Below, in pieces: positions 16,901 to 25,777 of a stretch of DNA of 64,000 bases. Location of the stretch: positions 1 to 64,000 of the forward strand of contig JARUXA010000019.1 in NCBI GenBank assembly GCA_030433805.1, written 5' to 3'. How positions within the stretch are numbered: the stretch's first letter is position 1; each line of letters opens with the position of its first letter. A program made the position numbers and the translations under genes. Below the pieces are notes generated by a model. The model ran no database searches, was not told the origin of the DNA, and saw only the letters and a list, made by a program, of their open reading frames with translations. This DNA comes from Sphingomonas sp. PsM26 (lineage in GTDB: Bacteria; Pseudomonadota; Alphaproteobacteria; Sphingomonadales; Sphingomonadaceae).

Positions 16901-17302
16901 TTACCGGATCACGAACACGCCCTTATAGTCCTTGCCCGCGTCGCCCAGCACGGTGCTGCTGAACTGATAGGTTCCACCCCGGCGCGTGACCGGCGCCTGG
17001 AACCGGACCGTCAGGCCTTCGCCCGACGCCAGAACGACCTTGCCGCCGTAGACCTTGTCGGTGTCCCGCGGGGCGACCCGCGCCTGACGGAAGAAGGCCT
17101 CCTGCGTCAGATTGTGCCCCTTGTCCGAACGGTTCGAGATCCGCAGAATGTACGGCGCGCCCTGACGGAGCGGGATGCTGCGCGGCACGAACCCGTCGTC
17201 GGTCATTCTGACGGTGATGGTCTGCGCTTTGCGCCAATCCGGCGTCTGTGCCGCCACGGGGGTTGCGAGGGCGATCATTCCGATGAGGATGGGCTTCATC
17301 AT
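16901..17302 (-). CDS. Exported cupredoxin-fold protein lacking copper ligands
   Basis: A 133-residue protein with a signal peptide (about residues 1-19, 'ALATPVAAQ') and a cupredoxin-like beta sandwich ('TITVRMTDDGFVPRSIPLRQGAPYILRISNRSDKGHNL'-type strands). One His remains (H63 in 'KGHNLT'). The C-terminal loop that normally carries Cys-His-Met reads 'QFSSTVLGDAGKDYKG', so a type 1 copper site is not possible. It may be a structural or partner protein. Two adjacent ATG codons (17302, 17299) follow GGAGAG. It is downstream of the pyrB-pyrX pair on the same strand, 88 bases away. Confidence 0.75.
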   Translation of the reverse strand: MMKPILIGMIALATPVAAQTPDWRKAQTITVRMTDDGFVPRSIPLRQGAPYILRISNRSDKGHNLTQEAFFRQARVAPRDTDKVYGGKVVLASGEGLTVRFQAPVTRRGGTYQFSSTVLGDAGKDYKGVFVIR

Positions 17303-17390
17303 GTCTCTCCGATCCAATTGACGGGGAGCAAATGAAGCACGGTCGGCTTCGTTCCGCCGTTCAGCGGGGTTTGCCGTCAGGCAGCGTCCC

Positions 17391-18626
17391 TCAGGCCGGG
17401 AGGGGGACTGCGGTTCCGCCCTTGAACAGCCGCCGCACCTTGCCCTCGACCGGCAACCCGTCGAACGGCGTATTGCCCGCCTTGGCGTGCATGCGGTCGC
17501 CATTGACCTGCCACGGCGCGTGAAGATCGCACAGCAGCAGATCGGCCGGCGCACCGACCCGCAGCGTGCCCGCATCGACGCCGAGGATGCGCGCAGGGTT
17601 GGCGGCGAGCAACGCAAACAGTCGGTCAAGCGGGATGTGCTCGTCGCGCACCAGACCGAGCCCGAGCGCAAGCAACGTTTCGGCCCCCGCCATGCCCGCC
17701 GCCGAATCCCCGAACGGCAGCCGCTTTTCTTCGGGGCCATGCGGATCATGCGCGGAACACAGGACGTCGATCGTTCCGTCTGCGAGCGCAAGCAGCGCGG
17801 CACGACGATCGTCCTCGTGGCGGAGCGGCGGCGAGATATGCGCGAACGTCCGGAAGTCGCTCATCGCGATGTCGGACAGCAACAGATGCGCCGGGGTAAT
17901 CCCGCACGTCACGCGAACGCCGCGACGTTTCGCCGCGCGGACCAGATCGAACCCGGCGGCGGTGGTGACGGTGCGCAGATGCAGCGCAGCATCGGTTTCC
18001 TCCGCCAGCATCAGGTCGCGCGCGATGGCCAGCGCTTCCGCGACCGCGGGCGCTGCGGACAGGCCCATGCGGGTCGCGGTTTCGCCTGCGGTCGCGACGG
18101 CACCGGCAGTGATCCCGGCGTCTTCGGCATGCGCGATTACGGTGAGGCCCAGATCGTTGGCGTAAGCGAGCACCTTGCGCATCACGCCCGAGTCCGCGAT
18201 CCAATGTGCGCCCGTGCCGACCGCGCGTGCGCCAGCGTCACGGTTGATTGCCATCTCGGCAAGGTCCTTGCCCGCGAGCGCGCGGGTCGCCGCCGCGATC
18301 GGATGAATCCACAGATTGGGGCGACCGATCAACGCCGCGCGCTGCACCACGCCCGGATCATCGAGCACCGGCGACTGGTCGGGCATCAGCCCCACACGCA
18401 CGATGCCGCCGGCATGAAAGGCGGGAACGTCGATCGCGAAAACGCCAAGGTCGATGATGGCCGGCGCGAGCACCAACCCCTTGCAGTCCACCGTCTCGGC
18501 GCTTGCGGGAACGTCGATCAGTCCGGTTGCGGCGATCACGTCGTCGGCGATCAGCACGCCCCCGCGCGATACGCCACCGACCGGGCAGGCGAGCGTGGCG
18601 TCGAGCAAGGCGATCATCCGGGTCAT
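17391..18626 (-). CDS. pyrX: Dihydroorotase-like, catalytically dead ATCase partner (PyrC'/PyrX)
   Basis: A 411-residue amidohydrolase of the dihydroorotase class that lacks metal ligands. The HxH pair after the first strand is replaced by G61 and F63 ('AIIDLGVFAID'). The Asp of the 'ATDHAPH' signature is Ala292 ('CSAHDPH'). Non-catalytic dihydroorotase homologues encoded beside pyrB are known to stabilise aspartate transcarbamoylase in several proteobacteria. The gene overlaps the pyrB stop (ATGA), which fits that role. An active PyrC should exist elsewhere in the genome. The designation rests on motif loss plus context. Confidence 0.82.
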   Translation of the reverse strand: MTRMIALLDATLACPVGGVSRGGVLIADDVIAATGLIDVPASAETVDCKGLVLAPAIIDLGVFAIDVPAFHAGGIVRVGLMPDQSPVLDDPGVVQRAALIGRPNLWIHPIAAATRALAGKDLAEMAINRDAGARAVGTGAHWIADSGVMRKVLAYANDLGLTVIAHAEDAGITAGAVATAGETATRMGLSAAPAVAEALAIARDLMLAEETDAALHLRTVTTAAGFDLVRAAKRRGVRVTCGITPAHLLLSDIAMSDFRTFAHISPPLRHEDDRRAALLALADGTIDVLCSAHDPHGPEEKRLPFGDSAAGMAGAETLLALGLGLVRDEHIPLDRLFALLAANPARILGVDAGTLRVGAPADLLLCDLHAPWQVNGDRMHAKAGNTPFDGLPVEGKVRRLFKGGTAVPLPA

Positions 18627-19609
18627 GCCCAGCCCGCCACACCACGCGGCCGACGCGTCAGCACGTCAAGACAGGCCATGCGCACCGCGACGCCCATCTC
18701 GACCTGTTCGGTAATTGCAGAGCGTGCGTGGTCGGCGACGGAAGAGTCGATCTCCACCCCGCGGTTCATCGGACCCGGGTGCATCACCAGCGCATCTGGC
18801 TTGGCGAGGGCAAGGCGCTTTTCGGTAAGGCCATAGCGCAGGTGATATTCACGGTTGGAGGGCACGAACCCGCCATTCATCCGCTCGTTCTGGAGCCGCA
18901 GCATCATCACGACGTCGGCATCGACGAGTGCCGCATCGAAATCGGTGAAAGGCGTCACGCCCATGCGCTCAATCGCGGCGGGCATCAGCGTGGTCGGCGC
19001 GCACACGCGGACTTCAGCCGCAAGCGCGGTCAGCGACAGGATGTTCGACCGCGCGACCCGGCTGTGCAGCAGGTCTCCGCAGATCACCACGCGCTGCCCA
19101 GCGATCGTTCCGCGGCGGCGGCGGATCGTCAGCGCGTCGAGCAATGCCTGAGTCGGGTGCTCATGTTGTCCGTCGCCGGCGTTGAGGACCGGGCAATCCA
19201 CCTTGTCCGCGATCAACCGCACTGCGCCCGACGACATGTGGCGGATTACGATCATGTCGGCCCGCATCGCGTTCAGCGTCATCGCCGTATCGATCAGCGT
19301 CTCGCCCTTTTTCACGCTCGATTGCGCGGCATGCATGTTGACGACGTCCGCGCCAAGCCGCTTTCCCGCGATCTCGAACGACAGCAGCGTTCGGGTGCTG
19401 TTCTCGAAAAAGGCGTTGATCAGCGTGAGACCGCCGAGCCTCTTGTCCGCGATCGCGCGTGTGCGGTTGGCGGCGACCCAACCATCAGCCTCGTCGAGCA
19501 GGAACAGGATCTCATGGGGCTGCAAACCCTCGATTCCGGTGAGGTGCCGGTGCGGAAACACGGCGCGGCCCGGGATGAGCGAGGCGGGGCGGTGATCGGA
19601 GCGTTGCAT
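18623..19609 (-). CDS. pyrB: Aspartate carbamoyltransferase catalytic subunit
   Basis: A 328-residue ATCase, which makes N-carbamoyl-aspartate for pyrimidines. Carbamoyl phosphate binding is seen in 'FFENSTRTLLSFE' (S71-T-R-T74) and 'GDGQHEHPTQALLDAL'. The 'ICGDLLHSRVARSN' loop and 'VMHPGPMNRGVEI' for aspartate binding are intact. It is the first gene of a pyrB-pyrX pair with overlapping stop and start codons; no pyrI gene is present, which fits the class of ATCases that use a PyrC-like subunit. Confidence 0.96.
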   Translation of the reverse strand: MQRSDHRPASLIPGRAVFPHRHLTGIEGLQPHEILFLLDEADGWVAANRTRAIADKRLGGLTLINAFFENSTRTLLSFEIAGKRLGADVVNMHAAQSSVKKGETLIDTAMTLNAMRADMIVIRHMSSGAVRLIADKVDCPVLNAGDGQHEHPTQALLDALTIRRRRGTIAGQRVVICGDLLHSRVARSNILSLTALAAEVRVCAPTTLMPAAIERMGVTPFTDFDAALVDADVVMMLRLQNERMNGGFVPSNREYHLRYGLTEKRLALAKPDALVMHPGPMNRGVEIDSSVADHARSAITEQVEMGVAVRMACLDVLTRRPRGVAGWA

Positions 19610-19866
19610 CGAGGGTGTCGGGTAGCGGGGCAGGGGGGCGGGCGCAAGGTGGCAGGTGAGCGCTCGCGTGCATCAGGGTGCCGCCATCACGGCATGGCGG
19701 TACAGCGGGAGGATAACGTCACCAGGCGCAAAGTTTAGAGAAACATTTGTTAAGACTGCGGCAAACAAATGGGCTAAGCAGTTGTAAGGCTTCGCAAACC
19801 TGCGGGGTTTCATGTGGAGACAGTAGGGGGCTACTGGCAATCCGCCCGAATCGGGTAATTTGCGAT

Positions 19867-20928
19867 ATGCCAAGACCAGAGGACACCCCAAAGGATCAGG
19901 CAAGTGCGGAGGCGGAGGTGGAGCACTTTCGCCAAAACCTCGGGCCATTCGTTGTCGCCGCGGAGACAACGCGAACGCCGATGGTGTTCATGGATGCGCG
20001 GCGCGGGGGGCATCGGATCACGTTTGCAAACGACAGTTTCCTGTCACTGCTGGGATATGCGCGTGATGAAGTTCTCGGGCAGAGCTTCGATTCCCTGATG
20101 GCACCCGGAGTACAGCCCCAAGCTTGGTCGCAAGTGCTGTCAGCGTTTGAGGACGGCTCGGATGTTGATCGCGAGGTCCGGTATTGCCGCAAGGACGGCA
20201 CCAGCATCTGGGCCTCGATGCGGATCAGCCCGGTTCGGAACCAGCATGGGGTCGTGGTGCAGCATTTCGCGTCGATCTCGGACCTTACCGCCCACAAGCA
20301 AGAGCAGGCGGAACTCAAGCTGCTCGTCGATGAACTCAACCACCGCGTGAAAAATACGCTTTCGACGGTTCAGGCGATCGTTAGCCAGGCATTGCGCAAT
20401 TCATCTGATCTTGCAGTGGTCGCTGAAGCGGTAGAATCACGGCTGTCGTCCTTGTCGCGCTCGCATGATCTGCTGACCCGGGAAAGCTGGCACAGTGCCG
20501 GTCTGGCGGATGTCATCCTCGCCGCGCTGGATCCGTTCGGAGTCGCGGATGATCGGGCCGAGCGTTTCGCCGTCGCGGGGGAGAATATTCGTTATTCCCC
20601 GAAGGCGGCGCTGGCGATCAGTATCGCAATTCACGAACTGGCGACGAACGCCGTCAAATATGGCGCGCTTTCCAACGACGCGGGCTGCGTCCGGGTGACA
20701 TGGGCGCTTGTATCCCCGAACGGCGAATCCGCCAGGCGGGTCGTGCTGCGCTGGCAGGAAGTTGGTGGGCCGCCGGTCGCTCCTCCGGTCAGGAAGGGGT
20801 TCGGGTCTGGCGTGCTGGAGTGCGGCCTGGCGTATGAACTCGCTGGTGTCGTTCAGCTTGATTATCCGCGCGACGGGGTCGTGTGCACGATCGATATTCC
20901 CGCCCCGTCGGAAGCCGGACATGGGTGA
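19867..20928 (+). CDS. PAS-HWE sensor histidine kinase
   Basis: A 353-residue soluble kinase. A PAS domain covers residues ~35-145 ('ITFANDSFLSLLGYARDEVLGQ', 'FASISDLTAHKQ'). The kinase core is of the HWE group: phospho-acceptor H159 in 'ELNHRVKNTLSTVQA', the 'IHELATNAVKYGALS' N box (H256-E-L), and 'RWQE' with the diagnostic W-x-E. The PAS motif equivalent to the LOV photoactive Cys reads 'GQSFDSLMAPG', so it is not a LOV photoreceptor. The eight-base overlap with the next gene shows it works with that receiver. The ATG at 19867 starts after a low-GC leader. Confidence 0.9.
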   Translation: MPRPEDTPKDQASAEAEVEHFRQNLGPFVVAAETTRTPMVFMDARRGGHRITFANDSFLSLLGYARDEVLGQSFDSLMAPGVQPQAWSQVLSAFEDGSDVDREVRYCRKDGTSIWASMRISPVRNQHGVVVQHFASISDLTAHKQEQAELKLLVDELNHRVKNTLSTVQAIVSQALRNSSDLAVVAEAVESRLSSLSRSHDLLTRESWHSAGLADVILAALDPFGVADDRAERFAVAGENIRYSPKAALAISIAIHELATNAVKYGALSNDAGCVRVTWALVSPNGESARRVVLRWQEVGGPPVAPPVRKGFGSGVLECGLAYELAGVVQLDYPRDGVVCTIDIPAPSEAGHG

Positions 20929-21292
20929 AGCCCTCATCGGTCGCAGGATCCTCGTCGTCGAGGACGAAATGCTGATCATGATGCAGGCGATGAACCTGCT
21001 CAAGGACCTGGGTTGCATCCCGGTCGCAGCTGCAACGATCGCGTCGGCGCTCGAGCGTCTTGCGGAGGCTTCGTTCGACGCCGCTATGCTCGACGTCAAT
21101 CTCGGGGGAATGATGTCCTACCCCATCGCCGATGCGCTCATTGCGCTGTCCGTGCCGTTCGTATTCGCGACCGGCTATGTCGATGGAGACAGTCGAACCG
21201 GGTATATGACCCACGCGGTTCTGCAGAAGCCGTTTCGGGCGCAGCAGTTGAGCGAGGCCTTGGAGGGTCTGATCGCGGGCAAGCCTGCATAG
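20921..21292 (+). CDS. Single-domain response regulator
   Basis: A 123-residue receiver domain with no output domain. The acidic pair is E14-D15 ('ILVVEDEMLI'), the phospho-acceptor is D58 ('AAMLDVNLGG'), the switch residue T84 lies in 'FVFATGY', and K103 lies in 'LQKPF'. It overlaps the kinase stop codon by eight bases, so the pair is translationally coupled. Single-domain receivers beside HWE kinases usually act as phosphate sinks or protein-partner regulators. This pair could feed the alphaproteobacterial general stress pathway, but no phyR, nepR or ecfG gene is in the window. Confidence 0.92.
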   Translation: MGEALIGRRILVVEDEMLIMMQAMNLLKDLGCIPVAAATIASALERLAEASFDAAMLDVNLGGMMSYPIADALIALSVPFVFATGYVDGDSRTGYMTHAVLQKPFRAQQLSEALEGLIAGKPA

Positions 21293-21630
21293 TCACCTTC
21301 TCCCGGCACGACGACCATCATGTACGATTGCGAGGAGGGGCAGCCAGCGCACTCGAACGTGCGCTTTGCGAAGCTGGAAACGATCGGCTGCGGGGTTCAA
21401 GTTCCGTCCGACCGTAATGTACCCTTTTGGGACGATATACGCGACCTATTGAGTTGCGCCGAGTATGCGGGGATCGCGGAGCCCTACATACAATCGATGA
21501 GGCTAGAAACTATCCTTGCTTCTCATCAATTTGGAATCGTTTCCAGGCATCGTCACCGCTTGTAATTCTTGCGGGTCATCGTAAACGCCTCGTTAACGCT
21601 GTGCATCCCGCGCGGCGATTGGGAACGACG
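21293..21630 (+). other. Intergenic region with hairpin and one unrecognised short ORF
   Basis: This 338-base gap falls to clearly lower GC in its second half. It holds a perfect AGCGCAC/GTGCGCT hairpin at 21346-21365 that may end the kinase-receiver transcript. An 81-codon ORF (21320-21565) has no ribosome site and no recognisable family, so I do not call it a gene. The last ~70 bases form the leader of the following PEP-CTERM gene. Confidence 0.4.
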
Positions 21631-22197
21631 ATGGCTGGACTGAGGACGAAGCTCGCGCTGACGGTTGCATCCGCTTGCGCAATGGTCGCGTCGCCCGCGT
21701 CGGCTGCAGAGTTCAGCTACAGCTATTTCAGTGGCACCGTCTTCGCATCGGGTATCTTCACGACCACCGATACGACGACGCTGGTCGATGGGCGGGAAGC
21801 CTATACCGTGACCGGCATGACCGGTGCGCGGGACGGGATCGCGATTGCCGGATTGAACGCGACATATCCCGGGGCTGCGGGCGGTTCGGACCAATATCTG
21901 TTTGCCACGGGCGTACCGGTGACCGAATTCGGCATCGGCTTCGATTACGTGAATGGCCTGAGCGGCAACATTTTCAACGGCGTCTTTAATAACATAGCGC
22001 AGTTGGGCGAGTATTACGGAAATACCGGGACGGGCCTCGACGCGCAGCTCGGGCCGCAGAATTTCACGTTGACTCAGGTGGTCACGACACCCGCTGTTCC
22101 TGAGCCTGCGACCTGGATGATGATGATCCTGGGTCTCGCCGGCGTGGGCGGCGTCGTCAGGTCTCGTCGCCGGACGTTGCGCCACGCGCGCGTCTGA
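21631..22197 (+). CDS. PEPxxWA-CTERM sorting-domain protein
   Basis: A 188-residue exported protein. It has a signal peptide of about 27 residues ('LTVASACAMVASPASA'), then a Gly/Thr/Asn-rich body of low complexity. The C-terminal sorting signal is 'VPEPATWMMMILGLAGVGG' followed by a basic cluster RSRRR. This is the PEPxxWA-CTERM form typical of sphingomonads, processed by an exosortase and linked to exopolysaccharide and biofilm matrix. The function of the mature part is unknown. The ATG at 21631 begins the signal peptide directly. Confidence 0.85.
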   Translation: MAGLRTKLALTVASACAMVASPASAAEFSYSYFSGTVFASGIFTTTDTTTLVDGREAYTVTGMTGARDGIAIAGLNATYPGAAGGSDQYLFATGVPVTEFGIGFDYVNGLSGNIFNGVFNNIAQLGEYYGNTGTGLDAQLGPQNFTLTQVVTTPAVPEPATWMMMILGLAGVGGVVRSRRRTLRHARV

Positions 22198-22206
22198 GCG
22201 CCGGGA

Positions 22207-22671
22207 CTAGATCGCCACCAGCGCGTCGATCGCGCTTTGCAGGATGTAGGCTGCGGCCATCTTGTCAACCAGCTCGGCACGTTTGGCGCGGCTGGCATCC
22301 TGTTCGATCAGCGTGCGCGTCACGGCTTGAGTTGACCAGCGTTCGTCCTGAAGGAAGATCGGCAACGCCAGATCCGCGAGATTGCGCGCGAACGCCCTGC
22401 TCGACTGGCTGCGCGGGCTTTCGCTGCCGTCGGTCAGGTTAAGCGGGAGGCCGATCACGATTCCCTTCACCTGCTGCGCCGTGATCAAGTCGGCGAGCGC
22501 GATCTTGTCCTTCTGGAACTTGGTCCGGCGAATCAGTAGCGCAGGCGAGGCGAAGCTCCAGCCTGCGTCGCACAAGGCGGTACCGATCGTCTTGGTGCCC
22601 ACATCTAGGCCGATCAGCCGGCCACCGGTGGGGAGGGCGGCGCGGAATTCGAGGCGGTCGGTGGTGATCAT
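22207..22671 (-). CDS. ruvX: YqgF/RuvX RNase H-fold nuclease
   Basis: A 154-residue RNase H-fold protein of the YqgF/RuvX family, implicated in Holliday junction resolution and, in E. coli, 16S rRNA 5'-end maturation. Catalytic D23 is in 'LIGLDVGTKTIGTALCD', with 'GIVIGLPLNLTDGSESPRS' and the C-terminal 'LQDERWSTQAVTRTL' and 'DKMAAAYILQ'. It overlaps the stop of the DUF3089 gene (ATGA), so the two form an operon. Confidence 0.93.
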   Translation of the reverse strand: MITTDRLEFRAALPTGGRLIGLDVGTKTIGTALCDAGWSFASPALLIRRTKFQKDKIALADLITAQQVKGIVIGLPLNLTDGSESPRSQSSRAFARNLADLALPIFLQDERWSTQAVTRTLIEQDASRAKRAELVDKMAAAYILQSAIDALVAI

Positions 22672-23822
22672 GACAGGCGGCTCGTTCGCACGGCGCGCCG
22701 GCGTTGCCCAGCGGGGACCGACGCCGCGGTGAACGTCGTGAGCCGGCGAGCCGCATCGGCGCGGACGTTCGCCCAGAACAGGCTGTAGTCGTACACGTGG
22801 TAATTATTGCCGGGCAGGACATAGCCGCCGAGCGATGGGGGATTGCCGATCAGCAGGATCCCGCGCGGATCGCAGCGGGCGGCGACTCGGCCGGGTTCGA
22901 TCGTCGCACTCGTCAGGTCGGCCGAGGGGAAGAGTGTGCCAAGGTTGGCAGTCTCAGGGGCGGTCGCGTCGGGCATGCCGGTCAGCGGGTTGGTGCAGAT
23001 CATCGGCGTGCCGCGGCGGGGTTTGCCGTCGATCGTGCTGCTTGCGTCATACGCGTCGAGCACCAGCGACGGTTCGGCGGGTTCGGCGAAGCTTTGCCAC
23101 GACAGGATGCACTCCGCCTGATCCGCGGTGCGGCATTCGGGCAGGCCGAGCGCGGGCGCGTCGGTCGTCCGCGAGACCGGCCAGCCAACGACATAGGCGG
23201 CGACGATGCGTTTCTGGATCGGCTTGCCCGCGATCTTTTCGCGCAGCAGCCGGACGAGGTGGAGCGACCCCTGGCTGTGGCCGGCGAGGATGATCGGGCG
23301 GTCCCCGGCCTGCGCGACGAACGCGTCGAAGGCGGCGGCGACGTCGTGATAGGCGAGATCGAGCGCCTTGCCGGCATTCTCCTGCGTCGTCAGGAACGCC
23401 CCGAAGGTCGCCTGGCGGTAGCGCGGTGCCCAGATTGCGCCGACCTCGTTGAACGCGCTCGCCTGGCCGCGCAGGAACAATGCGGCGCGATCATTGGCTT
23501 CCTGATTGTCGAGCGGCGCGTTCCAGCGCGAGCGTTCGAGGAACGAGGTCGGGTGGACGAAGAACACCGCGGCCTGCGGCTTCTTGGTCGGTTGATAGCC
23601 GGGCGGGGTCCATGACGCGGGGTTGCCCGGAATATCGGGGCGCGCCAGCCACATGCGGGCTTCGCGATAGTGCGCGGTGCTTTCGGCGGGCAAGCGTTCG
23701 AAACCGGCGGTGGGCACCGTCGCCAGCGCGATCAGTTCCTTGCCCCAGATCGCATAGGCAAAGCCACCAGCGATCGCGAGCACGATCAGGCCGCTGAAAA
23801 TGTAGAGAAACTTGCGCGCCAA
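22668..23822 (-). CDS. DUF3089 alpha/beta-hydrolase, membrane-anchored
   Basis: A 384-residue protein with an N-terminal hydrophobic anchor (residues ~5-27) and a DUF3089 hydrolase domain. The nucleophile elbow is GHSQG with S183. Other family blocks are 'AAVFFVHPTSFL', 'IWAPRYRQATFGAF' and 'NNYHVYDYSLFWANVR'. It is a predicted esterase or lipase facing the periplasm; the substrate is unknown. The start is taken as TTG at 23822, because GGAGGTGG lies about six bases upstream; an ATG at 23861 would add 13 residues. Its stop overlaps ruvX. Confidence 0.82.
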   Translation of the reverse strand: MARKFLYIFSGLIVLAIAGGFAYAIWGKELIALATVPTAGFERLPAESTAHYREARMWLARPDIPGNPASWTPPGYQPTKKPQAAVFFVHPTSFLERSRWNAPLDNQEANDRAALFLRGQASAFNEVGAIWAPRYRQATFGAFLTTQENAGKALDLAYHDVAAAFDAFVAQAGDRPIILAGHSQGSLHLVRLLREKIAGKPIQKRIVAAYVVGWPVSRTTDAPALGLPECRTADQAECILSWQSFAEPAEPSLVLDAYDASSTIDGKPRRGTPMICTNPLTGMPDATAPETANLGTLFPSADLTSATIEPGRVAARCDPRGILLIGNPPSLGGYVLPGNNYHVYDYSLFWANVRADAARRLTTFTAASVPAGQRRRAVRTSRLS

Positions 23823-23955
23823 GCGGTCCACCTCCCACGGGCATGGCGCGGCAGTGCCCATGCAGACGTGATGGCATTTCCGTGCAGCAGGATCGCGACG
23901 CTTGCAATCGCCTTGGCGCTGCTGTCCGTAGCGCACGAGCGTGGGGAACGAAGCG

Positions 23956-25740
23956 ATGGACGAAGTGACCGAAGGTACCCGCGCCGGGATCGGGTGGCCG
24001 ATCCGCCCGATCGTGCTCGCGCTGGTCGGCGCGTTGGCGGCGCTTGCGGTGCAGCAGGTGCTGGATATCGCGCAGCGGGGTTCCCCTCCGGTCGATCCGG
24101 CAGCGTGGCGAATCGCGCTGGCGACCGCGATCGGCACCGGGGCCGTCACCTTCGGCTTTGCGTTCGAGCGGAGGCGCTGGTGGTGGGCGGCGCTGTTCGG
24201 CGCGGTCGTCGGATTGGTGTCCGGGCTGATCCTCTACTGGAATGGAGGCGGGTGGGGCGCTTGGTACAATTGGCATAGCGCCAGCCTGTTCCTGGCGATC
24301 GCGATCGCGGTGCCGCTGTTCCAGACCGCGCGCGATCACGGCGGGTGGCGCTTTCCCTATGCCGACGTGCATGGCGAGGCCTGGACCAACGTCGTCCTGT
24401 GGGGCGCGTGCTGGCTGTTCACCGGCGTCGTGTTCGCGCTCGCGTGGCTGCTGGCGGCGCTGTTCGACCTGATCGGGCTGCATTTCCTGCGCGACCTGTT
24501 GCAGCACAACTGGTGCAACGCCGTGCTGTTCGGCGCGAGTTTCGGCGGGGCGCTCGGGCTGCTGCGCGAACGTGACGGGGTGCTGCGGCTGCTCCAGCGG
24601 GTGGTGACCGCGGTGCTCGCGGTGCTGGCCCCGGTGCTCGGCGCGGGGTTGCTGGTGTTTTTGCTGGCCTTGCCCTTCACCGGGCTCGACGCGCTGTGGG
24701 AGGCGACCAAATCGACCACGCCGATCCTGCTCGGCTGCGTGATCGGCGCGCTGATCCTTTCCAATGCGGTGATCGGCAATGGCACGGACGAGGAGGCAAC
24801 CAACCCGGTGCTGCGCTTCGGCGCGATGGCCCTGGCGCTCGCAGTGCTGCCGCTGGCGGTGATCGCAGGGATCGCGACGGGGCTGCGGATCGGGCAATAT
24901 GGCCTGACGCCGGACCGCTTATGGGCAGTCGTCTTCGTCGGCTTCGCCAGTGTTTACGGCGTGGCCTATCTGGTCGCGCTGGTCCGCGGACGGCACGCGT
25001 GGGGCGCGTTCGTGCGGCCGAGCAATTTGCGGATCGCCTTCCTCGTGGCGGGGGTCGGGCTGCTGCTCGCCACGCCGCTCGCGAGCTTCAACACGCTGTC
25101 GAGCGCCGATCAGGTCGCGCGGCTCAAGGCGGGCCGGGTTACGTCCGCGAAGTTCGACTGGGCGGCGCTGGCGTTCGATTTCGGCGATCCCGGCAAGGCC
25201 GCGCTCCGGCGTCTCACGCGCTCCGCCAATCCGGTGATCGCGGCGCGCGCGAGGGAGGTCGCGACCAAGAGCAATCGGTGGGAGATCGCGGGGATCGACC
25301 GCACGCAGACCGATGCCGACCTGCTCGTCAAACGCCTGCGCGTGCTACCGTTGACGGTGCCCGTGCCGCTCGCCTTGCGCTCGGTACTGACCGACTGGCA
25401 GGGGTGCCGCTCCGATCGCGAGAATCGCTGCACGCTGCTGTACACCCCCGGTGCGCGCGAGGCGGTGTCGATCTCGCAAAGCTGCATCGACGATCTGACG
25501 CGGGATCCGCCGACGGCGACGCCCGCGAGCCCGGCGCTGCGATCGGGCTGCGGTGCCGCGCGCTATCGTCGAACGGGGGACGCCTGGGCGCGGGTCGACG
25601 ACGATGCACGGCTCCCGCTGACGCCCGCGGAACGCGCCGCGCTCAAGGCGGGGGACGCCGCGGGTCGGGTCGAAATCTGTGCGGTGCCAGCGCGTCGGGT
25701 GTTCGTCGGGGGCGTTCCGGTCGGGGATCCGTTCGAATAG
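23956..25740 (+). CDS. DUF4153 polytopic membrane protein
   Basis: A 594-residue integral membrane protein with about ten hydrophobic segments in residues 15-390 and a soluble C-terminal part. The 'GNGTDEEATNPVLRFGAMALALAVLPLAVIA' type region and the 'LRIGQYGLTPDRLWAVVF' block are typical of DUF4153. The C-terminal ~190 residues contain four Cys ('GCRSDRENRC', 'SCIDDL', 'SGCGAARY') and look extracytoplasmic. The function is unknown. It is divergent from the DUF3089 gene with 133 bases between. The ATG at 23956 is preferred over a GTG at 23941. Confidence 0.8.
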   Translation: MDEVTEGTRAGIGWPIRPIVLALVGALAALAVQQVLDIAQRGSPPVDPAAWRIALATAIGTGAVTFGFAFERRRWWWAALFGAVVGLVSGLILYWNGGGWGAWYNWHSASLFLAIAIAVPLFQTARDHGGWRFPYADVHGEAWTNVVLWGACWLFTGVVFALAWLLAALFDLIGLHFLRDLLQHNWCNAVLFGASFGGALGLLRERDGVLRLLQRVVTAVLAVLAPVLGAGLLVFLLALPFTGLDALWEATKSTTPILLGCVIGALILSNAVIGNGTDEEATNPVLRFGAMALALAVLPLAVIAGIATGLRIGQYGLTPDRLWAVVFVGFASVYGVAYLVALVRGRHAWGAFVRPSNLRIAFLVAGVGLLLATPLASFNTLSSADQVARLKAGRVTSAKFDWAALAFDFGDPGKAALRRLTRSANPVIAARAREVATKSNRWEIAGIDRTQTDADLLVKRLRVLPLTVPVPLALRSVLTDWQGCRSDRENRCTLLYTPGAREAVSISQSCIDDLTRDPPTATPASPALRSGCGAARYRRTGDAWARVDDDARLPLTPAERAALKAGDAAGRVEICAVPARRVFVGGVPVGDPFE

Positions 25741-25777
25741 GTTGCGCAAGGCTCGGGCGCTCTGCTAGCCGCAAGCC

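Noticed and set aside
20065..20110. PAS domain of the histidine kinase as a LOV photoreceptor
   Set aside because: The photoactive Cys motif (NCRFLQ) is absent.
21388..21415. GGGGTTCAAGTTCC resembling a tRNA T arm
   Set aside because: The five-base arms do not pair and there is no acceptor or anticodon stem around it.
21320..21565. 81-codon ORF between the receiver and PEP-CTERM genes
   Set aside because: No ribosome site, no recognisable family, and it covers a hairpin and the leader of the next gene.
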